Positions 1 through 9,817 of a stretch of DNA of 64,000 nt are shown one piece after another. The DNA is from Polaromonas sp. OV174 (lineage in GTDB: Bacteria > Pseudomonadota > Gammaproteobacteria > Burkholderiales > Burkholderiaceae_C): the NCBI RefSeq assembly GCF_900112285.1, contig NZ_FOKZ01000001.1, forward strand, positions 1 through 64,000. The letters are read 5' to 3'. Each line of letters starts with the position of its first letter. Position 1 is the stretch's first letter. The notes beneath the pieces are model-generated. The model did not search any database, was not told where the DNA came from, and worked only from the letters and a program-made list of their open reading frames with translations. Both the position numbers and the translations under genes were made by a program.

Positions 1-100
1 CTCAGCCATTGGCATTCAATGGCCGGCCGATGCCGTGCCACAACTCTCGGCCAAAGACATGCTGGGCAAGTCGCTGACAAGTGCTGAGGTTTTTGCTTGA
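1..100 (+). CDS. rfbC: dTDP-4-dehydrorhamnose 3,5-epimerase, C-terminal end (5' truncated by window edge)
   Basis: Reading from base 2, 32 codons run to a TGA at 98-100. The peptide contains IGIQWP, then LSAKDMLGK, and ends in EVFA, which is the usual end of RfbC: a short WP segment, an LS-KD motif and a phenylalanine near the terminus. RfbC epimerises C3 and C5 of dTDP-4-keto-6-deoxyglucose on the way to dTDP-L-rhamnose. Its position just before a polysaccharide cluster fits, as rml genes often border such loci. The active-site part lies outside the window, so the call rests on the tail only. Confidence 0.75.
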   Translation, partial: SAIGIQWPADAVPQLSAKDMLGKSLTSAEVFA

Positions 101-425
101 ATATTTGGCCCTTGAGTCTTGCTTGAGGAAGGCGTTGTGCGACACTTTGGCCCAGCCTGTCGGGCTGGAGGAGGTGTTCAGGTTGCCAAACGAACTGCGC
201 ATGTGGGCGGTGCCAGCATCACGAATAGAATTGATGTTGCGCTTCTTGGCCTGTGATAGCGAGCGCTTGTCCTTGAGTCGCGGATTCGGGCCGAGTCAAG
301 GTTGAAACGGCGCTTGCAAGGCCCAGCGACCGTCTCGATGAGGGCAATGCACGCTCTCCCCGTGGCAGACGGGGCCCGGTGGGGCGACCGATTGGTTTTG
401 TCGTTCATTCTCATAAATTTAGATC
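101..425. other. Intergenic stretch, no recognisable gene
   Basis: This 325-base stretch separates the rfbC tail from the flippase gene. Both strands contain only short reading frames with no motif I recognise. The last 60 bases are AT-richer and may hold the promoter of the downstream cluster, but no convincing -35/-10 pair was found. A decayed gene or transposase remnant cannot be excluded by eye. Confidence 0.5.
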
Positions 426-1778
426 TTGATTCGCTCCGCCCCAATTCCCGCGCTATATAAATCAGCTGTCTGGTCTTTGTTGGGCAATGTGCTGCCTATG
501 TTTGCGGCGCTGGCTGCCGTGCCGTTTCTCATGCATTACTTGGGGCAGGAGCGTTTGGGCGTGCTGTCTCTGGTGTGGGTCATCGTCGGCTATTTCAGCT
601 TTCTGGACATGGGCTTGGGCCGGGCGGTGACTGTGACCGTGGCGTCTTGTCGTCACGGCGGCGAGTTGGGGCGGGTTGATGAGCTGCATGTCGTGGGCAC
701 CGCTGCTGTGTTGCTGGTCTGCGTTGGCAGCGCCATGGCCTTGCTGGTAGGCTTGGGCATCGCGGTTTGGGGCGTGCCGGTTCGTTTGTCATCGCCAGCA
801 TTTCTTGAAGAGGTCAAGCAGGCTTTGCTTTGGATGCTGCCAAGCCTGCCCTTGCTGCTGGTGTCATCGGCTCTTCGGGGTCATCTGGAAGGGGCCGGGG
901 CGTTCCGATCATTGAATCTGCTGCGTATCCCGACGGGTGTGATGTTGGTGGCAGGCCCATGCCTGACAGCGCTTTATTCGCCAGACCTCGTTTGGGCCTG
1001 TGCCAGCATTCTGGCGGTACGGCTGGTGCATGTGTTTGTCTTGCTGTGGTTGGTTGCACGGGAGATGGGGTTTCGTTTTCGGGACTTTGCACGGGCACTG
1101 GTGCGCGCAAGCGGTGTGGCCTGGCTGCGGCAGTTGCTGTCTTTTGGTGGGTGGGTGACCGTGAGCAATATTGTGGGCCCCGTGATTGTTTATGTGGATC
1201 GCTTTGTCATCGGTGCGGTTCTTGCCGCGAGTTCGGTGGTGATCTATGCCGTGCCGTTTGACGTGGTATCGCGCTTGCCCGTGCTGGTCGCGTCTTTGTG
1301 CAGCGTGTTGTTGCCTGAGTTGGCGCGCCTGTCTCGGAGCGTTTCAAATGAACCGGGAAATATTCACCTGCTTCGCCGTCTGGTAAGGCGCTCCAGCATG
1401 TTCAGCGCCTGGGTGGTTGCCGCGGTGGTTGTGATCGGTTGGGTGGCAACGCCCTGGGCCTTGCGCTGGTGGGTGGGGGCGGCTTTTGAAGAGCAAGCCA
1501 CGCAAATCACTCAATTGTTGTTGCTGGCATTTGGCGTCAATGCGTTGGCCCAGATTCCGTTTACGGCGCTGCAGGCTGCGGGGCGAGTGCGCGCAGTTGC
1601 TTTATTGCACATGGCTGAGCTTGTGCCGTATGGGGCAGTGGTGTTTTTGGCGATTTCCTGGTTGGGCATCGCGGGGGCGGCCTGGGCGTGGTTGCTGCGA
1701 AGCGTCATAGACTATGCCGTCTTGGCCTGGATGTGGCACCGCCATTCCGCCCGGTTGAAAGCTGGTATCACGGTTTAA
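426..1778 (+). CDS. Wzx-type polysaccharide flippase (oligosaccharide unit translocase)
   Basis: The 450-residue protein is almost entirely hydrophobic, with about twelve membrane-spanning stretches and few charged residues, which fits the MATE/PST flippase superfamily. Such proteins flip undecaprenyl-diphosphate-linked O-units across the inner membrane. The N-terminal part with SLLGNVLPMFAALAAVPFL resembles the usual first helix of PST-family proteins. The start used is TTG at 426, because the first helix would be clipped if translation began at the next ATG (498); no clear ribosome binding site supports either. It is the first gene of a tightly packed run of polysaccharide genes. Substrate specificity cannot be read from the sequence. 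Confidence 0.8.
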   Translation: MIRSAPIPALYKSAVWSLLGNVLPMFAALAAVPFLMHYLGQERLGVLSLVWVIVGYFSFLDMGLGRAVTVTVASCRHGGELGRVDELHVVGTAAVLLVCVGSAMALLVGLGIAVWGVPVRLSSPAFLEEVKQALLWMLPSLPLLLVSSALRGHLEGAGAFRSLNLLRIPTGVMLVAGPCLTALYSPDLVWACASILAVRLVHVFVLLWLVAREMGFRFRDFARALVRASGVAWLRQLLSFGGWVTVSNIVGPVIVYVDRFVIGAVLAASSVVIYAVPFDVVSRLPVLVASLCSVLLPELARLSRSVSNEPGNIHLLRRLVRRSSMFSAWVVAAVVVIGWVATPWALRWWVGAAFEEQATQITQLLLLAFGVNALAQIPFTALQAAGRVRAVALLHMAELVPYGAVVFLAISWLGIAGAAWAWLLRSVIDYAVLAWMWHRHSARLKAGITV

Positions 1779-1781
1779 TTC

Positions 1782-2438
1782 ATGCAAAGCTACATTGACA
1801 AGTCAGCCGATTATTTTGCGCATGCACGCAAGGAAATAGTCCCGTTGTTGCCGCCGCAATGTGGCCGGGTGCTGGAGATCGGATGTGGATCGGGGGCTAC
1901 GCTTGGCTGGTTGCGGCGGGATCACCGGGCATCCAGCACTGTCGGGGTTGAAATTTCCGAGGCGGCAGCCCAGTGCGCCAGAGCCCATGCGGATGAAGTG
2001 CATTGCCTTGATTTCGAGCGTGTCGAACTTCCGGTAGCAAACAGCCGGTTTGACGTGATCTTGTGCTTGGATGTTCTGGAGCATATGGTTAATCCCTGGC
2101 TGGTAATCGATCGCTTGGTTTCCCGATATCTTGCGCCAGGCGGCACGTTGATTGTGAGTTTGCCGAATGTGCGGCATTACAGCGTGGTGCTGCCATTGCT
2201 CTTTCAGGGGCGATGGGACTATCAGGATGCGGGCCTGCTTGATCGGACGCATTTGCGTTTCTTTACGCGTGACACGGCTGTTGGACTGCTCTCACACTCC
2301 CTGCTGGGGGCCGTTCACTGCACGGCGACCGGTTTTGACTGGCCCTCGCGCAAAGGGATCTTTAATACTTTGACGGCGGGTGTATTCAGGGAGTTTCTGA
2401 CGTACCAGTATTTTTTGGCCGTGCACAAAAAAGATTGA
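1782..2438 (+). CDS. Class I SAM-dependent methyltransferase in polysaccharide cluster
   Basis: The 218-residue protein carries the glycine-rich SAM-binding motif I, VLEIGCGSG, at about residues 30-38, and a motif II/III region, DVILCLDVLEHM, near residues 90-101, followed by an LAPGGTLIVSLPN strand typical of Methyltransf_11/23 folds. It begins three bases after the flippase stop, so it is co-transcribed. A role in methylating a sugar or a lipid-linked intermediate is inferred from the context alone. Its stop overlaps the ATG of the next small reading frame (TGATG). Confidence 0.8.
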   Translation: MQSYIDKSADYFAHARKEIVPLLPPQCGRVLEIGCGSGATLGWLRRDHRASSTVGVEISEAAAQCARAHADEVHCLDFERVELPVANSRFDVILCLDVLEHMVNPWLVIDRLVSRYLAPGGTLIVSLPNVRHYSVVLPLLFQGRWDYQDAGLLDRTHLRFFTRDTAVGLLSHSLLGAVHCTATGFDWPSRKGIFNTLTAGVFREFLTYQYFLAVHKKD

Positions 2439-2620
2439 TGGCCACGCTTGAAAAAAAATATCTGGACCTGCTGTGTCTGGTGGCGACCAAGGGGCAGGGC
2501 TGGCACTTTGGCGTTTGCTTTTCGCTTTCGCGCCTGCTGACGGAGGGGCTCGCCTTTGCTTCCTGGCACCTGGTCGAGAAACGGGCTTGGCATTTCAATC
2601 CCGGATTTAGGGCTGCATGA
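2438..2620 (+). CDS. Small hypothetical protein, 60 residues, translationally coupled on both sides
   Basis: The ATG at 2438 overlaps the TGA of the methyltransferase gene, and the TGA at 2618-2620 overlaps the ATG at 2617 of the glycosyltransferase gene. The reading frame therefore fills the 180-base gap exactly, with start/stop overlaps at both ends, as expected for a real member of a coupled operon. The product begins MATLEKKYLDLLCLVATKG and has no clear membrane segment or known domain. The alternative is a decayed piece of a longer gene or chance. I do not recognise a family. Confidence 0.45.
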   Translation: MATLEKKYLDLLCLVATKGQGWHFGVCFSLSRLLTEGLAFASWHLVEKRAWHFNPGFRAA

Positions 2621-3447
2621 TGAAGCGCGTAGACGTGGTCGTACTGAACTGGAATGGCTGGCAAGATACCCTTGCCTGTCTTGTCTCCTTGCAGCGGCAG
2701 GATTACCCCTATTTCAATCTGCTGGTCGTCGACAACGGTTCGACCGATGGTTCGGTTGAAGAAATCAAACAGGCCATGCCAGCGCTTGAGTTGTTGCAAA
2801 CCGGGGCCAATCTGGGCTTTGGCGGCGGCTGTAATGCCGGTATCAAGCTTACACTGGCCCGTGGCGCAGACTATGTCTGGTTGATTAACAGTGATGCCAC
2901 GGTGGATCCTGGTGCGCTTTCAGCCCTGGTTCGTGTCGCTGAGAAAAACCCGGCGCTGGGCGCGGTCGGTTCCGTTTTGTATGAGGCGGACCAGCATGAC
3001 CGGATTCAGTTGTGGGGTGGCGGCACCGTCAACCTTTGGCTGGGTCGATCACAACACCGTACATCCCCGGGGCCGCTTGATTTCATCTCTGGGGCTTCGG
3101 TGTTGCTGCGGCGGGAGGTTCTTGAAGAGGTCGGCTTGTTCGATCAGGCGACCTTTTTCATGTATTGGGAGGATACCGACCTCGGTTTTCGCTTGCGCAG
3201 GGCGGGTTGGCAACTGGCTGTGGCTGACGACTCGCGGGTGTGGCACAAGCAGTCGGCAAGTTTGGGAAAGCGCAGTCCTGTGCTGGATGCTTATTTCACC
3301 CGATCAGGTGTGCGCTTTCTCAGACGCCATGCCCCGGTGCCATCTATCGCCATTGCACTCCTTCTAGGCAGGATGATGGCAAAACGGATGCTCATAGGCA
3401 GTTTTGGTCGCGTCAGGGCGGTGTTCAAAGGGTTTCTTTCCGCATGA
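2617..3447 (+). CDS. Family 2 glycosyltransferase (rhamnosyltransferase-like)
   Basis: The 276-residue protein has the GT-A fold signature of GT2 enzymes: a first strand VDVVVLNWNG at residues 5-14, the nucleotide-binding VVDNGSTDGS near residues 37-46, a metal-binding S-D-A triad at residues 92-94, and the late WED motif at 184-186 that usually supplies the catalytic base. This subgroup includes WbbL/RfbF-like rhamnosyltransferases, and the rfbC remnant upstream makes dTDP-rhamnose a plausible donor, though this is inference. ATG 2617 overlaps the stop of the small ORF before it; the next gene starts in an ATGA overlap. Confidence 0.85.
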   Translation: MMKRVDVVVLNWNGWQDTLACLVSLQRQDYPYFNLLVVDNGSTDGSVEEIKQAMPALELLQTGANLGFGGGCNAGIKLTLARGADYVWLINSDATVDPGALSALVRVAEKNPALGAVGSVLYEADQHDRIQLWGGGTVNLWLGRSQHRTSPGPLDFISGASVLLRREVLEEVGLFDQATFFMYWEDTDLGFRLRRAGWQLAVADDSRVWHKQSASLGKRSPVLDAYFTRSGVRFLRRHAPVPSIAIALLLGRMMAKRMLIGSFGRVRAVFKGFLSA

Positions 3448-4253
3448 CGACTGTACCAGTTTCTGTAGTCATCCCTTGCTACCGCTGCGTCAGGACCATT
3501 GAGCGGGCGGTGGCCTCTGTTGCGGCGCAAACGGTGCTGCCGTCGGAGTTGGTTCTGGTCGATGACGGCAGTGCGGACGACACCCGAGCCATGTTGAATG
3601 ACTTGCGCGACAGACATCAACCGGGCTGGATTCTGCTCGTTCTGCTGGATCAAAACGTGGGCGCGGCGAGTGCACGCAATGCGGGTTGGGCCGTAGCGAA
3701 TCAACCGTATATTGCGTTCCTGGATTCGGATGATGCCTGGCATCCGAGAAAAATCGAGATTCAGCATGCGTACATGAAAGAACATCCCGATGTCGTGCTG
3801 TGCGGCCATGGGTATCGGCGTCTTAACCCAACCGCACTGCCGGATTGGAACGTGGTTCAGGGCGATGTACAACGGATTCGGAAATGGGCGATGATTCTAT
3901 CCAATCCCTTCGTAACGCCTTCAGTCATGGTGCGGAGCGATGTTGGGCAACGTTTCGTCGAAAAACAGCGCTATATGGAAGACCATATGCTCTGGCTAAA
4001 AATCATCTGCAGTGGTGGTCGCGTCGTCAAGCTGGGTACTGAATTGGCTGCTATCTACAAGGAGCCATTTGGTGTAGCTGGATTGAGTGCTCAGGTTTGG
4101 CTGATGGAGCGAAGCGACTTGGGAAATTATCGTCGTCTCTATGACGAGAATTTTATTAAGGGCTATCAGCTTGCTATCCTTGATATTTACTCGATATTGA
4201 AGTATGTGCGTAGGTTGCTCATCTATGGGGGCTATTTGCGATGGAAAAAATAG
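3444..4253 (+). CDS. Family 2 glycosyltransferase (GT-A)
   Basis: The start at ATG 3444 overlaps the stop of the preceding gene (ATGA), giving a 269-residue protein beginning MTTVPVSVVIPCYRC. A longer upstream frame is open but covers the previous gene and is ignored. Motifs are LVLVDDGSADDT at about residues 37-48 and the metal-binding DSDDAW at 94-99. These define a GT2 enzyme that transfers an activated sugar to a lipid-linked acceptor on the cytoplasmic face. The 3' third (from about 4050) is visibly AT-richer than the surrounding cluster, a common trait of O-antigen genes acquired by transfer. Confidence 0.85.
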   Translation: MTTVPVSVVIPCYRCVRTIERAVASVAAQTVLPSELVLVDDGSADDTRAMLNDLRDRHQPGWILLVLLDQNVGAASARNAGWAVANQPYIAFLDSDDAWHPRKIEIQHAYMKEHPDVVLCGHGYRRLNPTALPDWNVVQGDVQRIRKWAMILSNPFVTPSVMVRSDVGQRFVEKQRYMEDHMLWLKIICSGGRVVKLGTELAAIYKEPFGVAGLSAQVWLMERSDLGNYRRLYDENFIKGYQLAILDIYSILKYVRRLLIYGGYLRWKK

Positions 4254-5020
4254 ATTGCGATAGCACAACAGATATTTCTATCTCTATAGTTAGTCATTCT
4301 CAGATGGGTCTGGTCGTCCAACTTCTGGTTGATATAGAGGAGCGTTGCAGGGATTCGAACTTCGAATTGATACTCACGCTTAATGTGGACGAAACGTTGC
4401 CATTCACTCTGGACCGTTTCTCGTACCCGATAAAGCTGCTGCGTAACGCGACCCCCATGGGTTTTGGTGCCAATCACAATCAGGCATTCATGCATGCGAC
4501 GGGGCGATATTTTTGTGTAATGAATCCGGATATCCGTCTGAGTAGTAACCCGTTCAACGCTTTGCTCGCATGCCTTGAGGGTTCATCTCTTGGCGTGGCG
4601 GCGCCGCTTGTGCTGGGGGCCGATGGTGAAGTGGAGGATAGTGCCCGCCGTTTTCCGGTTCCGCTCAAAATACTGCGCAAGGCCTTGGGTCTATACGTGG
4701 GTCCTGACTATGTAATAAAAGAAGCGCCAATCTTTCCTGATTGGGTGGGCGGGATGTTCATGGTGTTCCCACATAGCATCTTCGAGAGACTGGGTGGGTT
4801 CGATGAGCGTTATTTCCTTTACTATGAAGACGTGGATATTTGCGCCCGGCTGAGGTTGCTGGGTTATGACGTGGTGGTATGCCCGCTAGCCAAGGTGACT
4901 CATCACGCGCAGCGCAGTAGTCATCGAAGTTTCAAGTATTTACGCTGGCATGTTCGAAGTATGGCGCGCTTCTTTCTTTCATCTGTGTACTGGCGATTGC
5001 GGTCCCGCCCCCAGTTATGA
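4241..5020 (+). CDS. Family 2 glycosyltransferase, third in the cluster
   Basis: The gene starts 13 bases inside the preceding one and encodes 259 residues. An N-terminal strand ISISIVSHS is followed by a variant metal site N-P-D at residues 95-97 and the motif YYEDVDICARLRLLGYDV from about residue 194, which matches the ED catalytic-base region of rhamnosyltransferase-like GT2 enzymes. The segment between VSHS and the metal site lacks the usual DDGS motif, as in the WbbL-like branch. The 5' half is AT-rich relative to neighbours. Donor and acceptor are unknown. Confidence 0.8.
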   Translation: MEKIDCDSTTDISISIVSHSQMGLVVQLLVDIEERCRDSNFELILTLNVDETLPFTLDRFSYPIKLLRNATPMGFGANHNQAFMHATGRYFCVMNPDIRLSSNPFNALLACLEGSSLGVAAPLVLGADGEVEDSARRFPVPLKILRKALGLYVGPDYVIKEAPIFPDWVGGMFMVFPHSIFERLGGFDERYFLYYEDVDICARLRLLGYDVVVCPLAKVTHHAQRSSHRSFKYLRWHVRSMARFFLSSVYWRLRSRPQL

Positions 5021-5964
5021 AATTTCTCATGACCGGCGCGAATGGTTTTGTGGGGAAACCGCTGTGTGCCGAATTGTTCCGGCACGGGCATGCGGTACGT
5101 GTGGCATCACGTTCTGCTCATGCTCAACTCTATGATTTTGAGCAGAAGATAGTGGGCTCGATAGGCCCTGAGACGGAGTGGTCCGCAGCGTTAAGTGATC
5201 TGGATATAGTGATCCACCTGGCCGCTCGGGTGCATGTCATGAATGATCCCGCGATCGATCCGCTCGCCGAGTTTCGCAAAGTCAACGTGGCGGGTACCTT
5301 GAACTTGGCTCGGCAGGCTGCTGCAATGGGGGTAAAGCGGTTGGTATTTTTGAGCTCGGTCAAGGTCAATGGCGAATACACGTTGCCTGGCCATGCGTTT
5401 ACCGAGTCGGATCTACCCGCACCGCAGGATGCCTATGGCATAAGCAAACATGAGGCCGAGCTGGGTTTGAGGAAAATTTCCGCAGAAACCGGCATGGAGG
5501 TGGTCATTATTCGTCCACCGCTGGTGTACGGTCGCGGTGTCAGGGCCAATTTTGCGGCTCTCATGCGGGCCGTGCAGCAGGGCTGGCCCTTGCCTCTGGG
5601 GGCGGTACACAACCAGCGCAGCCTCGTGGCTCTCGATAATCTGGTTGATTTCATTGTGACCTGTTCAACCCATCCGCGGGCAGCCAACCAGACCTTTTTG
5701 GTGAGCGACGGACACGATCTGTCTACCACCGAGTTGGTGCGAGGTCTGGCGGATGCTACCGGCATGTCCGCGCGCCTGCTGCCGGTGCCTTTCCGGGTTC
5801 TGGAGGCCGGTGCGGCTTTTTTGGGCAAGCGTGGCGCGGTGCAGCGGCTGTGCGGTAATTTGCAGGTGGATATTTCCAGAGCACGCTGTCTTTTGGGTTG
5901 GGTTCCTCCCGTTTCGGTGGACGAAGGCTTGCGCCGTGCAGCGGCGGGGACGCAAAAATCATGA
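5017..5964 (+). CDS. NAD-dependent epimerase/dehydratase, probable UDP-4-keto-6-deoxy-HexNAc 4-reductase (WbpK/WbpV-like)
   Basis: This 315-residue extended SDR protein starts in an ATGA overlap. It has the Rossmann glycine motif TGANGFVG at residues 6-13, an LSSVKVNG strand around 112-119 and the catalytic Y140-x3-K144. Its position before a short initiating sugar transferase and a WbpM-like dehydratase is the arrangement of wbpK/wbpV-type reductases, which reduce the 4-keto intermediate made by the dehydratase to UDP-D-QuiNAc or UDP-D-FucNAc. The class is clear; the specific reaction and product stereochemistry are inferred from neighbours. A UDP-glucose 4-epimerase is the alternative. Confidence 0.75.
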   Translation: MKFLMTGANGFVGKPLCAELFRHGHAVRVASRSAHAQLYDFEQKIVGSIGPETEWSAALSDLDIVIHLAARVHVMNDPAIDPLAEFRKVNVAGTLNLARQAAAMGVKRLVFLSSVKVNGEYTLPGHAFTESDLPAPQDAYGISKHEAELGLRKISAETGMEVVIIRPPLVYGRGVRANFAALMRAVQQGWPLPLGAVHNQRSLVALDNLVDFIVTCSTHPRAANQTFLVSDGHDLSTTELVRGLADATGMSARLLPVPFRVLEAGAAFLGKRGAVQRLCGNLQVDISRARCLLGWVPPVSVDEGLRRAAAGTQKS

Positions 5965-6521
5965 AAAGAATATTCGATCTGGTGCTGGCGATCTTGGCAG
6001 GCGTTGTGTTGTTGATCCCCGTTTTCCTGGTCGCGGTAGGGGTGCGCTTGACGTCCAAAGGCCCGGTGCTGTATTGGTCTGATCGGGTCGGGCGTAACAA
6101 CAGAATTTTCAAAATGCCGAAGTTTCGTAGCATGCGCGTCGGCACACCAACTGTGGCCACGCATCTGCTGGCAGATCCCAAGGCGCACCTCACGCCGATT
6201 GGCAGCTTCCTGCGCAAAAGCAGCTTGGACGAATTGCCCCAACTGTGGAGCATTTTGGTGGGTGACATGAGTTTTGTGGGGCCTCGGCCTGCGCTTTTCA
6301 ATCAGCATGACCTGATTGCCTTGCGCACCCGGCACCGGGTGCATGAACTGGTGCCTGGGTTGACGGGGTGGGCACAGATCAATGGGCGTGATGAACTGCC
6401 CATTCCTGACAAAGTGAAGCTGGATGTGGAATACCTGCAGCAGCAATCACTTTGGTTTGATAGTTGCATTCTCTGGATGACTTTTGTGAAGGTATTGCGC
6501 CGCGATGGTATTACCCATTGA
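5961..6521 (+). CDS. Initiating sugar-1-phosphate transferase (short PglC/WcaJ-C family)
   Basis: ATG 5961 overlaps the previous stop (ATGA), giving 186 residues; an upstream in-frame start exists but would extend into the previous gene. One N-terminal hydrophobic helix (residues 5-28) is followed by the family motifs KFRSMRV (54-60) and SSLDELPQLW, in which D90-E91 correspond to the catalytic acid pair, then GDMSFVGPRP. Monotopic enzymes of this family transfer a sugar-1-phosphate to undecaprenyl phosphate, starting repeat-unit synthesis at the inner membrane. With its two neighbours it probably loads a diacetylated or N-acetylated 6-deoxy-hexosamine. Confidence 0.88.
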   Translation: MKRIFDLVLAILAGVVLLIPVFLVAVGVRLTSKGPVLYWSDRVGRNNRIFKMPKFRSMRVGTPTVATHLLADPKAHLTPIGSFLRKSSLDELPQLWSILVGDMSFVGPRPALFNQHDLIALRTRHRVHELVPGLTGWAQINGRDELPIPDKVKLDVEYLQQQSLWFDSCILWMTFVKVLRRDGITH

Positions 6522-6670
6522 TGAATGGTGCGCCCGCCGTGAAAGCTTGTTAATGGCAGCTGCGGCGGCACCTGGGCGCAGCCGGGATATTTGTTGTGGG
6601 TCTGGCATCAGAATTGATGCGGGGCTGGTGCTAGAGGCCGGCAAGACGGCAAGTGAAATAAAAAGTAGAA

Positions 6671-8635
6671 ATGTCATTCAATAAATCACTCGTGGATCCC
6701 TTGCTAGCGCTGCCACGTTCCATCAAACGCTTGATGGTGGTCACGCTTGATCTGGCGCTGGCGTTGGTTTCGGTATGGCTCGCCTTCTATTTGCGGATTG
6801 ACCAGACGGGATGGCCTCAACTTCAGCAGAAGTATGTTTACCTGTTGGCGCCTTTGCTAGCATTCCCCTTGTTTGCGCGCTTCGGCTTGTACCGTGCGAT
6901 CTTTCGCTACACCGGGCTGGCGGCCCTGGCCACTACCGCCAAGGCCGTAGGGGTGTATGGGGTCTTGCTCTTCATCGCCTTGCTGTTGTTCAAGTGGGGC
7001 GGTGTGCCGCGCAGCGTCGGGCTGATTCAGCCCATCCTGTTTTTGCTGCTGGTCGGCACCAGTCGTGCGTTGGCCCGGTTTTGGCTGGCGGGAGGGCCCG
7101 GCAAGTCTCGTCAGGCCGAGGGGCGTTTGCTTATTTACGGTGCCGGGGAGGCAGGGGTGCAAACGGCTTCTGCCTTGGGTATGACCCGCCAGTTTGTGCT
7201 ACGGGGCTTTATCGATGACGACAGGGCCAAGGCGGGGCGAAGCATCAACGGCGTCGACATCATCGGCCCGGATGATGTGGCGGCTGCGGTAGAGCGCATG
7301 GGCGTGACCGACATTCTGCTGGCCATGCCGTCCCTGGATCGCGCGCGGCGCAATGAAATCATTGCCAGCCTGCGGGAGTTGCCGGTTCACGTTCGCACCT
7401 TGCCGGGTATGGGGGATCTGGCTTCCGGACGGGTGACGGTCCAGGACTTTCAGGAGCTGGACGTCGAAGACCTTTTGGGCCGCGCCCCGGTGCCGCCCGA
7501 TTCCACCTTGCTGGCGCGCAACCTGGCCGGCAAGACGGTGCTGGTGACGGGCGCTGGTGGCAGCATAGGCGGCGAGTTGTGCCGCCAGATCATTCTGGAG
7601 AATCCGCGCCAGTTGGTGCTGGTCGAGCACAACGAGTTTGGCCTTTACACCATTCATCGCGAGCTGGAGGGCCTGTGCGCCGAGCATCGGTTGCCGGTGA
7701 ACGTGGTCCCGTTGCTCGCCAGCGTGGGAAACTTTGGGCGCCTGAAGGAAATTTGCCTGCTTTACCGGCCGGTCACCGTCTACCACGCGGCCGCTTACAA
7801 GCATGTGCCGCTGGTGGAGAGCAATCCCGCCGAAGGCGTGTTGAACAATGTCTTCGGCACCCTGAACATGGCCCGCGCGGCCATGGAAAGCGAAGCCGCG
7901 CACTTTGTGCTGGTGTCCACCGACAAGGCGGTTCGCCCCACCAATGTGATGGGGGCCACCAAGCGCATGGCCGAGCTGGTGTTGCAGGCCCTGGCGGCCA
8001 CCACCTCGGTGCGCTTTCATTTACCGGATGGCACGCAAAGCGCTGAATTTCGGAACAACACCGTGTTCTCCATGGTGCGTTTCGGCAATGTTCTGGGCAG
8101 CAGTGGCAGCGTGGTGCCGCTGTTTCGCAAGCAGTTGCGCGATGGCGGCCCGCTGACAGTAACTCATGAGGAAGTCACCCGCTATTTCATGACTATTCCC
8201 GAGGCGGCTCAATTGGTGCTTCAGGCCGGAGCCATGGCCAGGGGCGGTGATGTTTTCGTGCTGGACATGGGCCAGCCCGTGAAAATCATTGACCTGGCGC
8301 GGCGGATGGCTCAACTCTCGGGTTTTACCTTGCGCGATGAGCGCAACCCCGAAGGGGATATAGAGATCAGGATCACCGGCTTGCGCCCTGGCGAAAAGCT
8401 TTACGAGGAGTTGCTGATTGGCGACAACCCTGAAAGCACCGCGAATGAGCGCATCATGAAGGCGCGGGAGGAGTTTTTGGCTTGGTCCGAGCTTGCTCCC
8501 CTACTGGTAGGGATGCGCCAAGCAGCCATTCAGGACGACGTGGCGGTGATCAAGCGTATCCTCATGCAACTGGTGCAGGGCTACAACCAGCAGCTTGCCA
8601 AGACCGATGAGACCCGTTTTTCCGTTGATGTGTAA
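6671..8635 (+). CDS. WbpM-like UDP-HexNAc 4,6-dehydratase, membrane-anchored
   Basis: The 654-residue protein has about four N-terminal membrane helices (residues 20-130), a first Rossmann unit with YGAGEAG (156-162) and a second with TGAGGSIGGE (293-302). The catalytic region reads STDKAVRPTNVMGATKR: S416, M427 and K431 form the Ser-Met-Lys triad of the WbpM family instead of the usual Ser-Tyr-Lys, so the methionine is normal for this family. WbpM converts UDP-GlcNAc to its 4-keto-6-deoxy form. A 149-base gap separates it from the previous gene, which may mean its own promoter. Confidence 0.88.
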   Translation: MSFNKSLVDPLLALPRSIKRLMVVTLDLALALVSVWLAFYLRIDQTGWPQLQQKYVYLLAPLLAFPLFARFGLYRAIFRYTGLAALATTAKAVGVYGVLLFIALLLFKWGGVPRSVGLIQPILFLLLVGTSRALARFWLAGGPGKSRQAEGRLLIYGAGEAGVQTASALGMTRQFVLRGFIDDDRAKAGRSINGVDIIGPDDVAAAVERMGVTDILLAMPSLDRARRNEIIASLRELPVHVRTLPGMGDLASGRVTVQDFQELDVEDLLGRAPVPPDSTLLARNLAGKTVLVTGAGGSIGGELCRQIILENPRQLVLVEHNEFGLYTIHRELEGLCAEHRLPVNVVPLLASVGNFGRLKEICLLYRPVTVYHAAAYKHVPLVESNPAEGVLNNVFGTLNMARAAMESEAAHFVLVSTDKAVRPTNVMGATKRMAELVLQALAATTSVRFHLPDGTQSAEFRNNTVFSMVRFGNVLGSSGSVVPLFRKQLRDGGPLTVTHEEVTRYFMTIPEAAQLVLQAGAMARGGDVFVLDMGQPVKIIDLARRMAQLSGFTLRDERNPEGDIEIRITGLRPGEKLYEELLIGDNPESTANERIMKAREEFLAWSELAPLLVGMRQAAIQDDVAVIKRILMQLVQGYNQQLAKTDETRFSVDV

Positions 8636-8722
8636 TGTGTCCTGGTGCCTGTACTTGGCGTTCTGCAGCGCATAACTGCAGCGGGTGTAATGGGGCACAA
8701 TTCGCGCATTTCCATTTTCTAA

Positions 8723-9646
<924 letters not shown>

Positions 9647-9817
9647 GTCTGACGAGCCCTGTTGCTCGGTTCTGGCAAGCCCTTGAACCGGAAGACTAGG
9701 CGCCCGGCCTTGGGCCATGGGTGAAGCCTGCCCGTAGCGCCTGGCGCTAGCGCTGGGCTGTGCGAGAATCATTTGCAACGATCCCCTGTTTTTTGAAACA
9801 TTATTTGTCTGCCCCCT

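Noticed and set aside
101..425. Possible transposase remnant between rfbC and the flippase
   Set aside because: The peptides on both strands show no DDE or HUH motif and no inverted repeats bound the region.
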